This document shows positions 37,101 through 46,779 of a stretch of 64,000 nt of DNA, piece after piece. How positions within the stretch are numbered: position 1 is the first letter of the stretch; every line of letters starts with the position of its first letter. Under the pieces are notes generated by a model. That model worked only from the letters and a program-made list of their open reading frames with translations, did not search any database and had not been told where the DNA came from. The position numbers were made by a program, and so were the translations under genes. Source of the stretch: Candidatus Poribacteria bacterium (GTDB lineage Bacteria > Poribacteria > WGA-4E > GCA-2687025); contig BPJZ01000010.1 in NCBI GenBank assembly GCA_026004875.1, positions 62,001 to 126,000 of the forward strand, written 5' to 3'.

Positions 37101-40100
37101 CAAAGGGCGCCTCAACGCCCGCCGCGGCGGCCACGGCTCCGTCCTGCGGCTCGACGATCAGGAGGAATCCACCGACGGCCTCTCCGCCTCGTCCGTCGCT
37201 CACCCGAACGGTCACGTTGTAGAAGCCTGCGCTGGCGTTCGGAACGCCAGGCTCCGACCGGAAGGTGATCTCACCGGTCTCCGAATCGAAGTCGGTATGG
37301 TCCGGATCAAAGCTCGTCTCGACGGCAAACCCAAGGGGATCGTTGTCCGGATCGGTTGCAAATGGAGCCAACTCGACAATAATTGTCTCCCCTTCCGGTA
37401 GCACCGCGTCCGGAATGAAGAGAAGTTCCGGCGGCGCGTTCGGCCTGGGGGCAACCGTAATCGGAAGCTCCGCTCGAACCCGACTGTTCGGACGGCCCTG
37501 ACCGTCGTCGGCAACAAAGACCGCAGCGTAGGGGTCCGGCTGAGCAGCGCCCAACGGCGGCGTCCAGAGGAACTCAATCCCGTCGAAGGTCGCCCCCTCC
37601 GGCAACGACTCCGCCGTCACCGTTACCGAATCGCCATCCGGATCGGTCGCGGCAATCGGAACGCGCAGCGTCTGGGTCTCCTGAACGGTCCTCGGGGTCA
37701 ACGAAGCGAAGACGGGAGCCCGGTTCGGTCCGCGAACGGGAACGAGCGTCGGCTCCCAGCGGCTCTCTCCACCCCGTGGGTCGGAGGCGACCACTTGGAT
37801 CGAAGCGGCTCCTGCGTCCTCCGGCGGCTCGATCCGTAGCGTTAGGGTCGGCTGTTCCAGCGTTCCACCCGACTGGACCTGAACCCAGGAGGGCGCCCCG
37901 CTGAGGACTAGGCTCACCGCCTCCCCGTCGGGATCGCTGGCCCGAACGGTGTGCGTGGTGACCACCCGTTTGGGCACCTCCATCTCGCCGGGGAGATCAG
38001 TTCCCGTGCTGGCTAGTTCGATCACCGGAGGACGGTTCACGTCGCGAACGGTCAGCCGGAACGAACGGCTGCTGCTTGCCCCGCCCTCGTCGGTCGCTCG
38101 AACCCGAACGGTGAAGCTTCCCGACTGATCAAAGCCGATCTGCGGCCATTGAAGCGTCAGCGCCTGAGGGTCGAAAACCACTGCAGGCGGCAGCCCGCTG
38201 ATCTGGACGGCAACAGAGCCCCCCTCCGGGTCGCGCACCGAGAGAGCGAGCGTCCAGGAGCCGCCCTCCTCGGCCTGCTGGTCGGCAATCGGAGCGATCA
38301 CCGGGGGACGGTTCACCTCGCCAAAGGCGATCGTCGTCTGAGCCGTAGCAGAAGCCCCCCGATTGTCCGTCGCCGTCCAGCGAAGGGTCACTAACGTTCC
38401 GGCTAGCTCCGGCGTCGGATTGATCGTGAACGTCTTTTCGATGTGCCCTTCTACCGTCGGAGCGGCGGCTTGGTTAAACGCCCGAACCGCGTCGGAAACG
38501 ACAGCCGGCACCGACCCCACCGCACCCACACGGAGGGTTAGCAGATCGGCGGCGTTCGGGTCGTCGGCGGCTACCGGAACCTCGACGGGAGCGTCCAGCG
38601 TCCCGGCGACCTCCTCAGGAGCGCTTACCGCCGGAGGCTCGTTCGCCGTCTGAACGGTCACCAAAAACTCAACCGGCACTGGCGGATTGGTCGGGTCGGC
38701 AACAGTCAACTGAACGCGAAACCGCTGAAAGAGCCCGGAAATCCGCTGTACTGTGAAGCTCACTACGCCGGTCTCCGGGTGGACGCTCACCTCGGGAGTC
38801 GTGTCGGCCGCCCCTCTAGCGGTCAGCCGCTGGACGCCGACCAGAGTAAAGAGTAGCGGGTCCTCCTCGGCGTCCTCAGCCTGGACGCTGACCTGGAGCG
38901 TCTCCCCCTCCCGGACGACCTGTTCGCCAGGTGGGGTTACTACAGGCGGAGAGTTGGGACCCTCCGGCGGCGGAAGCACCTCGACCTGCAGAGAAGCAGT
39001 CTCCGCCGCGCCTTCCGCGCCGATCTCCACTACCGCGGTCCCCGCTGCCCCAAACACCAGCGTCAGAATGAAACCGTCAACGCTCGCTTGAACCACGGAC
39101 GAATCGCTTGAGAAAGCGTTCAAGACGACCTCAGAGTCCGGGTCGAGGAACAGCCCCTCCAGCGAGAGGGTCAGGGGAGGCGCCCCCTCCCGGCGAGTAA
39201 CAGGCGCTAGCGGGAACTCCGGATTGAGTGCTGGAGGATCGTCGACCGGAAGGACGGTGATCGTTACCGTCTGTGGATCGCTCTGAGCCGTTCCATCGGA
39301 AGCCACCACAAGGAACGACACGACACCGGAGAACTCCGACTCCGGCAGGTACTCAAAGCTTCCCGTCGCCGGATCGAGCGTGAGCGTGCCGGACGGAGGC
39401 CCTTCTTGGACCTCAAGCGTTACTGGATCGCCGTCCGGATCGAAAAAGGCCAGCGTCCCGAGCACCGGCGCGTCCTCCGGACCCTCGACGGCCAGCGGCT
39501 CAACGGTCGGCGGCTGGTTGACCACCACGACGGTCACCGTCCCCGGTTCGCTGGTGTCCAAACCGTCGGAGATCCGATAAGTGAACACCTCCACGCCCTC
39601 AAAGCCCAGATTCGGTGTGTAGGTGGCCAGCCCGTCCGGAGAGAGGATCAGCGTTCCAGACTGCGGGAGCGCGTCCGGCAAAAATTCCAGCGGGTCGCCG
39701 TCGGAATCCGAGCCGCTGAGCTGGATTCCCGCCGGCTGGTTCTTTGCAATGGTGACTTCGATCGAGTCAGCCACCGGCAAGGCGTTGACCACCTGGATCG
39801 TCCCCTCGACCGGTTCGCTCCCCAACGCTCCGTCGTTGACGGCAAAGGTAAACGTCACCGTGCCGGCAAAGTCCCCCGGCGGGGTGTAGGTCGCCGTACC
39901 GTTAGGGTTTAGGACCAACTCGCCTACCGCTGGCGGGGTGATCAGCAGAAAGGTCAGCGGCACCCCTTCGGGGTCCTCCCCTGCCAGTGTGAAGCTTACC
40001 GGCTGACGTCGTCCGGTCTGGATCGGCTCAGGAGCTAGCGCTGTTGGGGCCTGGTTGGGAATCGAAACGAGGAAGGTCCGCGTCACCGGTTCCGATTCGG

Positions 40101-42991
40101 CGCCCTGGTCGTCTACGGCAACAAAGGTGAGCGTTTCGGTGCCTTCAACGCCTTCCAGGGCGGTGTATCGCAGAAAACCATCGGGCAGGACCTCGACGGC
40201 TCCCAGCGCTGGCGACGGCAAAATCTGCAAGGAGGTCAGCTCGCTATCCACGTCGGTGATCGTCATCGGTAGCTCGACCGATCCGCCTGCGTCCAGGGAG
40301 ATCGTCGCTGGACCTTCCAGGATCAGTTCCGGCGGATCGTTCACCGTCTCCACCGTGATCGTCACCGTCGCCAGGTTGCTGTCCACCTGCCCATCATTGG
40401 CCCGATAGGTGAAGCTGTCGACGCCGGAAAACTCCGGATCCGGAGTGTAGAGAAACTCTCCGGTCGCTGGATCATAAACCACCGATCCATGGACCGGAAA
40501 GTCCACGACCGTCACTGTCAGCAAGTCCCCGTCCGGATCGGTGACGACCGCCGCCACGCTTCCCGGCGTGTCCTCAAGAATGAACAGCGTTAGGTTAGAA
40601 GCAACGGGCGGGTCGTTCTCCGGTGTAATCGCCGAAACGACGATACTCACCGTCGCGACGTTGCTGTCCGCCTGACCGTCGTTCGCGAAATACTGGAAGC
40701 TGTCCTCTCCGACAAAATCCACGTTCGGAACATACGTAAACGTATTCGTCTCCGGGTCGTAACTCACCGTCCCATGAAGCGGCAGAACGGCGATCTCCAC
40801 CGTCAGTAGGGTCCCCATCCGGATCGAAGATCGCCGCCGTGACAGTGCCCGGCACGTTCTGGAAGGTTACCAGGCTGAGGTCGCCCGCGGTCGGAGGAGT
40901 GTTCTCGACGACTGCCGGCGTTACGGTGATCGTTACTGTTGCCAGGTTGCTCTCCGCCTGCCCGTCGGTGACGAGATACTGAAAGCTGTCCTCCCCCGAA
41001 AAGCCGGCAACAGGAACGTAGGTGAACAGACCGGAGTCAGGATCGAAATTGGCCGTCCCATGAATGGGTCCCGCCACAATGACCACCGAGAGCGCGTCGC
41101 CGTCAGGATCCTCCATCGCCACCGGAACGCTCCCAGCGCCCCCCTCCTCAACAACCAGGCTCAGATCGAACGCTAAGGGAGCGTCGTTGATCGGGTTCAC
41201 CGTCACCGACACCGTCGCCTCGTTGCTGTCCAACTGACCATCGCTCGCCCGGTAGGTGAAACTGTCCGTCCCAAAAAAGTCCGCAACAGGAGTGTAGGTC
41301 AGTAACGCTGTATCCGGATCGTAGAAGGCCGTCCCATTCGATGGAGGCGTTACAATCTCGACGGTCAAGGCATCCCCGTCCGGATCACTGACCAACGTAA
41401 ACACGGACACGGACCCCGAGCCGTCCTCGTCCACCTCCAAAAACGCGTCTTGCGCCGAAGGCGCGTCGTTGATCGGGTTCACCGTCACCGACACCGTCGC
41501 CTCGTTGCTGTCCAACTGACCATCGCTCGCCCGGTAGGTGAAACTGTCCGTCCCAAAAAAGTCCGCAACAGGAGTGTAGGTCAGTAACGCTGTATCCGGA
41601 TCGTAGAAGGCCGTCCCGTCCGACGGAGGCGTTACAATCTCGACGGTCAAGGCATCCCCGTCCGGATCACTGACCAACGTAAACACGGACACGGACCCCG
41701 AGCCGTCCTCGTCCACCTCCAAAAACGCGTCTTGCGCCGAAGGCGCGTCGTTGATCGGGTTCACCGTAAACAAAAAGGTAGTCCCCGCCGAAAGCGGATC
41801 GGTCGGATCGTCATCGGTGACCGTAACGGTAATCTGAGTGGAACCGAAAGCGTCCGGAGCGGGCTCCAACCGGAGCAAATAACCGCCCTCAAAGACCACC
41901 TCCGCAAGCGAGAGGAGGTCTGGATTGTCCGCCAGCACCTCAAAGGAGAGCACCTGACCCGCCTCGTCGCTCCCCCCTCCAGGGGAGACGGTCAGCGGGA
42001 CCTCCGTCGGGCCACTGTCCTCGTCAACGGTCAGGTCGGCAACGGCGGCGATCGTCGGAGGGTCGTTGACCGGGGTGATATTCAGCGCGAACGCCTGCGA
42101 AAAGGTGTTCTCATGTCCGGTTCCGTCCGGCGGCGGACCATCGTCGACCGCTGTGACTGTGATTGTGACGGTCCCCACGGCGTCGGGAACCGGAACGATC
42201 TGCAGAGAGACCGTCGAGCCGAACCCGACGACCGTCGGGTCGGGAACCACGCTCGGATCGCTACTGGTCGCAGTGATCGTGACCGCCTGAAAGACCTCCA
42301 AGGGACCGGTTCCCGGCGCGATGTTGGTCACCTCCACCGTCAGGGAGCCATCCTCGGAAACCGACTGGTCAGGGATAAAATCGAAGCTTGGAGCGGTGTT
42401 GATCAACTGGCCGAAGGTCATCGTGTACGTCTGGAACGATTGGGCGGGAACCGGCAGTGCAGTGGTAGTCCACATATCATAGACCAGTCCGCCGACCTCG
42501 ATCTTGGCGAAGTTCCAGGGCGCAGGCAGTAGGCTCAAGTCCCACTCTAAGGCCCACTCGTTGGGGTTTGAGGAGTTGTCCACGTTCAGCGTCCAGACAA
42601 CGCCCGCTGAGGGGTCGCCGGGAAAGGCCCGCAGGTCCCGACGGTATTCCTGGCGGAGCGGGTCTGGGTCCGCGTCGTTGAAGAGCCAAGCGACCGGAAA
42701 CTCCGGGTCCGGATGGGGTGGGGGCGCCGCCTCGTCTAGTCCGATATCGAATAGGTCGGTCGCGGCGGGATCAATTCCCAGCTCAAAGCCCACCTCTCCA
42801 GCCCCGTCGCTCAGTGGCCCTGAGAGCCGCAGGATCGCCTTCCAGTTAGTCTCCGAAAGCGCCTGGGTCCCGTCTGAGGGCTCAACGCCCACGATCACAA
42901 CAGCATGGGCCAGAACAGCACTGCATAACCACAACAGGGCTCCGATCCGTCCGATCCAATGGCCTTGGATACTCTTCCTGCTCGCGGACAT
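31132..42991 (-). CDS. Giant secreted cadherin/Ig-repeat protein with dockerin and sorting domains (one frameshift)
   Basis: Two overlapping frames (42991 down to about 40811, and 40818 down to 31132) form one gene. Deleting one G of 40809-40811 joins ...IFDPDGD to LLTVEIAVLPLHGTVSYD within a repeat, giving 3952 aa. A signal peptide (residues 1-30) and an N-terminal domain to about 200 are followed by some 25-30 tandem cadherin/Ig-like repeats (DPDGDxLTV, DSFTYRASDGQ). Next comes a triplicated DPLELNTLERSL element (33446-33591), an FN3-like domain, a dockerin-type pair (DVTGDGVVNIVDLATVARF and DVNGDGLVNIVDLATVAAHF, about 31900-32040), a cohesin-like beta domain, and the LLPNYPNPFNPETWIPF sorting domain. 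It lies 29 bases upstream of the next giant gene. Probable adhesin or surface scaffold. Confidence 0.85.
33446..33591 (-). repeat. Triplicated 57-60 bp element inside the giant cadherin-like gene
   Basis: The 29-base core encoding DPLELNTLERS occurs at 33446-33474, 33506-33534 and 33563-33591 with only 1-3 differences. The protein repeat is DPLELNTLERSLTGGS with small spacer changes. It is unlike the surrounding Ig-type repeats. Confidence 0.85.
41181..41744 (-). repeat. 282-bp tandem duplication encoding one cadherin-like repeat
   Basis: Copy 1 is 41181-41462 and copy 2 is 41463-41744. By eye they differ at three bases (CCATTCGATGG versus CCGTCCGACGG), one of which changes Asn to Asp (PPSNGT/PPSDGT). 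A third, divergent junction begins at 41745. The near identity contrasts with the other repeats of the gene. Confidence 0.9.
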
Positions 42992-43090
42992 GAGCTACCT
43001 TTCTCCGTCGCCGATGAAGGTTCCCGGGAGGCGTTTTGCGTTTTGTCTATCGGCAGGGCTACCCCCGTGGTTTGACTCGCGCGTTCATCC

Positions 43091-43123
43091 CTATAACGGT
43101 TGAACACGATTGGAGTTCAACCG
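43091..43123 (-). promoter_or_regulatory. 9-bp dyad overlapping a promoter upstream of the 3952-aa gene
   Basis: CGGTTGAAC (43097-43105) and GTTCAACCG (43115-43123) form a perfect inverted repeat with a 9-base centre. On the minus strand TTGAAC (43120-43115), 18-base spacer, TTATAG (43096-43091) is a possible promoter, so the dyad covers the -35 and abuts the -10. Confidence 0.45.
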
Positions 43124-43211
43124 ATCGTTTCTGCGGCATCGCGAAGCGACCGGAACAAGCCTGAAAGGCCCGCTCCGGCCGCAGTTCAGCCCCTAGACGA
43201 CGCACCTGAGC

Positions 43212-46200
43212 CTACTTCAGGATGACCATCCGCCGCACTTCGCGGTGCGACCCAGCGCGCAGCTCGTAGAAGTAAACCCCGCTGGAAACCGGCTCGCCCA
43301 GCTCGTTTCGCCCGTCCCAATAGGCGGCGTTGCCCGGACGGGTGTAGAACCCAGCGGAACGCTGACCTAGGTCCAGCGTCCGGATCGCCTGACCGCTGAC
43401 GTTATAGATGACGAGCCGAACGGCGGCGTCCTCCGCGAGCTGAAACGGAATCCAGGTCTCCGGATTGAAGGGGTTCGGGTAGTTGGGCAGCAGCCGGGTG
43501 CCATCTGGGCGCAAGAATCGGTAGGTGAGCTGAATCCGATGGCGTCCCCGACCCAGCGCTAGGGCCGATTCTTCGCTCATGTCGATTGTCCGCCCGTTGG
43601 CGCTCAGCAGCAGTTGAGTCCCCTCAGGAAGCTCCGGAAGCCGCCAGCGCAACCATCCCGCCTCGGGGAGCTCCGCGTTGACAATCCAGACGTTTTCGGT
43701 GCCCGCCGGTTGAACTGAGCGCATCAGCCGGCGCACGGCGTGATCCACCTCAGCGTAGAGCCGGGCACCGTTCCGAATCGGCGGCGGGGGCGGCAAGGGG
43801 ATGTCAGCAGCGTCGTAGCCCACCGACGCGGCGTCCGAGACGCCCAGCTCCACCTGACGGCTCTGGCCGTCAGCGGTCTCCAGCGTCAACGGAAGCACCC
43901 AATGAAGCACCGGCAGCGAAGAGGGGGACGGAATCATCGTCCCATGGAAGAGCGAAGAGAAGGCTCCCCCCTCCGTGCTCAGGTCGAAGGCGTGGATCAT
44001 TGGCACCTCTACCAGAGAGCCGGTGTCGTTGTATACCCAGTAGGCCTTTCCGGTTTCGAAGTAGTCGGTTACCGCCACGTAGCTCTGGGTCATGGAGTCC
44101 CATCGAATTAGCGACTGACTGGTCAGCGGCGCGGTAACCGTCAAGATCGGCACATCCAGGAACGAAAGCGGCGAGCCGATGAGGTTCCAACCCGGCTGAA
44201 GGGTAACCGTTACATCCCGCCAGGCCGGATCGATGACGTCCGTGTCAATATATGCCGAGGTCCCGTTCGAGTCGGCCTTGAGGAACAGCCCCTCATTTAA
44301 CGGAACAATGCTTCCCACACCCAACGGGAGCGTCTGGGAGACCCAGGTCTGGTTGAGAGCATCCCACCGATAAGCGCTCACCGTGTAAGCGCCCAGCGCA
44401 TCAAAGTCGCTCGGGTTGACGCTCCCCGCCGGCAGAGAGACCGCGTTCCACCCCGGCCAAATATCCCACCAGACCGACTCGATCTGCGGCGGATAGAACC
44501 CAACTTGAAACGTATAGGTCTGGTTGGCATCCAAAGGAACGGAACCGACCGTCGTCATGTCCCACGTCTCTCCGGTCGCCACATCGGTGAGAAAGGCGTA
44601 GTGTGGAGTCCCAGTGCTCACGGCAAGGTCGTCGGCGATCGCCAGAATCTCTGAAGGAACCCAGTCTAACGATTGGGCAGCCGCCCCCGCTCGAACAAAG
44701 AGCGTCCAACCGACCGTTGGGCCGTCTTCGCCCAGGTACGTGGGGAGCACGACAATGTTCCGGAGATAGTCGGTTGAGTCCAAGAGCCCTTGCTCGTTGG
44801 TCTCAACAATCCGTAAAGAGTACTCCGGAGGGGGATTGGTCGGCTCCGCGGGCGCCAAGAGGTCGCTGAGGCCATCCAGCCCCGCAGTATTGATCACCCC
44901 GATCGTGATCAGCCCAACAACAGTAGCCGACGGACTGGCGCTTAACGTCACAGCGGCCTCCCGCACCGGGACGATCGAGAAAAACACCGATCCCTGCGCA
45001 GTATTCGTCCCGTCGGAAACGTCAAACGTCACCGAGTCGGAAACGGCAGCCGAAAACGGATCCGTGCTCCCTCCAGGAGCCGTGTAGGTGAGCACTCCGT
45101 TGGTGCTCACCGAAACGGTTCCCCCGGCCCCGGTGGTTCCACTCGGAACGCTGTAGGTCAGCAGATCACCGTCCGGGTCGGAGGCGACGCCGGTCAGTAA
45201 TATCTGGATCGCCCCCCCTTGAGGGACCAGAAAGGGATCAACCGTCCCCGGCGTGTTGGGGTCCGCGTCCAAGTCGCCAACCACGGGCGCAGCGTTCGTC
45301 GGCGTAATCTCCACACTGACGCCAAACGACTTGGTCACCCCGACCTCCAGGTCGGTGACGGTCAGAATAAAGAAGTCGTTCGGTTCAAAGGTCGCGTCCG
45401 GTTGGAGCGAGGGCGTATAGGTCAGCGCGAAGCTGCTTGCACTGTCGGTTGCGACGGAAACCGGGAAGGCCTCCGAAATGGTCCCCAGCAAAGGAGGATC
45501 AGCCAAATCAACGCTGTACCCCGCCGACGCGGAGGGAGTATGGGTGATACCCACGTCGGGAAGCGAAAAGGTAATCGTATAGGAGGTCCCCTCGACCGCT
45601 GCGTTGACGCCGGAGATCGGCGTCCAGGTGATCGTTGGTGGCTTCTGAATGATGTCCACGTCGATGGTGACCGAGGTCGTGTTGACCGGAACGCCGCTCT
45701 CGGTGATCTCCACGGTGAACACGTCTGAGGTCCCTGGAGATCCGGCAACGTCCGGAGGAACCGGTTCGGTTGGGTCGTAGGTCACCGTCAGATTGCCAAA
45801 CGCATCCGGCGCAAGAGCTGTTCCGTCTCCCGTCACCGAGCCCAACACCGGACCGGAGCTGATCGTCAGGTCGAACGTCGGAGAGGCCGTAGACCCGCCG
45901 GTAACAGGGATGTCCACGTATACGGTTCCATCCTCCGCAACGCTGACAAAAAGAGATGAAGGAACGCTCAGCGGCTCGTAGGCGTTCAGCGAAACCGAAT
46001 CCGTCGCGGTCACCGTGCCCGTAGAGTCGGCTACCGCTAGGTAAACGGCAAAGGGGCCAAACGCCGACGGGGCCGTGAAGTTGGCCACCTCGCCCGTCAG
46101 GGTGGTCGCGGTGGGATAGCTCGCAACGAGCGTCTCCCCGGCAATGGTGGATCCAAAGGGAGCAAAGCTGAGGTACACCCCCTGATTGGACTGAGTCGTC

Positions 46201-46358
46201 GTCACGTCGTAAGTGAGGGTGACACTGCTGTCCACCGCAACGTAGTCTCCCGCAAGGGGGCTGGTGATCGTGATCGCGTCCTGAGCGAGGGCCCCCCATC
46301 CGACCAGAGCAAAAAGACCCGCCCAGAAAACCATCCGGTGCCGCAAGAGAGAAGCCAT
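43212..46358 (-). CDS. Large secreted cadherin-like protein with GWNLIG module and sorting domain
   Basis: The protein has 1048 aa. GAGGAGG lies 8 bases before the ATG. The signal peptide is residues 1-26, ending ALA. Ig/cadherin-like beta domains run to about 490 (DPDGDLLTYSVPSG, SVTFDVSDGTN). From about 640 it has the module WNAVSLPAG, YRWDALNQTWVS, GWNLIGSPLS, ETGKAYWVY. A domain with LETADGQSRQVELG and a sorting domain with RLLPNYPNPFNPETWIPF (last about 95 residues) follow. The C-terminal 430 residues are clearly homologous to those of the 2846-aa protein. It is first of the three giants on this strand and has a good promoter about 160 bases upstream. Confidence 0.88.
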   Translation of the reverse strand: MASLLRHRMVFWAGLFALVGWGALAQDAITITSPLAGDYVAVDSSVTLTYDVTTTQSNQGVYLSFAPFGSTIAGETLVASYPTATTLTGEVANFTAPSAFGPFAVYLAVADSTGTVTATDSVSLNAYEPLSVPSSLFVSVAEDGTVYVDIPVTGGSTASPTFDLTISSGPVLGSVTGDGTALAPDAFGNLTVTYDPTEPVPPDVAGSPGTSDVFTVEITESGVPVNTTSVTIDVDIIQKPPTITWTPISGVNAAVEGTSYTITFSLPDVGITHTPSASAGYSVDLADPPLLGTISEAFPVSVATDSASSFALTYTPSLQPDATFEPNDFFILTVTDLEVGVTKSFGVSVEITPTNAAPVVGDLDADPNTPGTVDPFLVPQGGAIQILLTGVASDPDGDLLTYSVPSGTTGAGGTVSVSTNGVLTYTAPGGSTDPFSAAVSDSVTFDVSDGTNTAQGSVFFSIVPVREAAVTLSASPSATVVGLITIGVINTAGLDGLSDLLAPAEPTNPPPEYSLRIVETNEQGLLDSTDYLRNIVVLPTYLGEDGPTVGWTLFVRAGAAAQSLDWVPSEILAIADDLAVSTGTPHYAFLTDVATGETWDMTTVGSVPLDANQTYTFQVGFYPPQIESVWWDIWPGWNAVSLPAGSVNPSDFDALGAYTVSAYRWDALNQTWVSQTLPLGVGSIVPLNEGLFLKADSNGTSAYIDTDVIDPAWRDVTVTLQPGWNLIGSPLSFLDVPILTVTAPLTSQSLIRWDSMTQSYVAVTDYFETGKAYWVYNDTGSLVEVPMIHAFDLSTEGGAFSSLFHGTMIPSPSSLPVLHWVLPLTLETADGQSRQVELGVSDAASVGYDAADIPLPPPPPIRNGARLYAEVDHAVRRLMRSVQPAGTENVWIVNAELPEAGWLRWRLPELPEGTQLLLSANGRTIDMSEESALALGRGRHRIQLTYRFLRPDGTRLLPNYPNPFNPETWIPFQLAEDAAVRLVIYNVSGQAIRTLDLGQRSAGFYTRPGNAAYWDGRNELGEPVSSGVYFYELRAGSHREVRRMVILK

Positions 46359-46447
46359 GCTCTAAACCTCCTCACTGCTGTCTTCAAAGGATGACCGGTG
46401 CCTTTCTCAGAGAGGGGACTATTCGTCGGCACCGAATCGATCCAGGC

Positions 46448-46463
46448 GGGACGAATATGTCCC
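46448..46463. promoter_or_regulatory. Inverted repeat in the leader of the 1048-aa gene
   Basis: GGGAC-GAATAT-GTCCC, perfect 5-bp arms and a 6-base centre, about 90 bases before the ATG at 46358. Possible operator or leader hairpin. Confidence 0.35.
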
Positions 46464-46516
46464 TTGACTCAAGCTAGGCAGCAGTAACCCTCGACTGTCT
46501 CCGGAGCGCTTTTTGA

Positions 46517-46545
46517 AGAGTGTAGTCTCTGACTCCAAAAGGAGC
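46517..46545 (-). promoter_or_regulatory. Promoter for the giant secreted-protein block
   Basis: On the minus strand TTGCTC (46545-46540), 17-base spacer, TACACT (46522-46517). The hexamers are identical to those before the sugar isomerase gene at 14316. Confidence 0.5.
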
Positions 46546-46755
46546 AACGGAACTTTTGGGCCTCAGGTTCAAGAATTTTTGTATTGACAAACTCATCGAT
46601 TCAGAAGGCGGCGCTCCAGCGGCTCCGATACGTTAGGGTCTGCGGAGAGGCGGCCTTTTCCTCGCCAGAGGAGGCCGATATCATTCAGAGCCCAAGGCGG
46701 GCGTCTTGATGACGGCTGGGGCGCGCCTGGAGGGTCGGGGTTTGTAAGGAAGGTA

Positions 46756-46770
46756 GGCGGCTGTGCCGCC
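46756..46770 (+). promoter_or_regulatory. Hairpin adjoining the nadB ribosome-binding site
   Basis: GGCGGC-TGT-GCCGCC forms a perfect 6-bp stem ending one base before GGAG (46771-46774), which precedes the ATG at 46780. It could modulate initiation, but a short GC-rich stem may also be chance. Confidence 0.35.
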
Positions 46771-46779
46771 GGAGCGGCC

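Larger units (their letters stand above)
46359..46779. other. 421-bp divergent intergenic region between the 1048-aa gene and nadB
   Basis: It contains no convincing ORF. It holds the minus-strand promoter 46517-46545, the dyad GGGAC-GAATAT-GTCCC (46448-46463) in that gene's leader, an isolated TTGACA (46584-46589) without a matching -10, and a GGCGGC-TGT-GCCGCC hairpin (46756-46770) against the nadB ribosome site. Confidence 0.6.

Noticed and set aside
40595-40820. Programmed ribosomal frameshift in the giant gene
   Set aside because: No slippery heptamer is at the junction and the same one-base excess occurs in many unrelated genes of the window, so a sequencing error is the simpler explanation.
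46584-46589. TTGACA as a nadB promoter
   Set aside because: No -10 hexamer lies 15-19 bases downstream.
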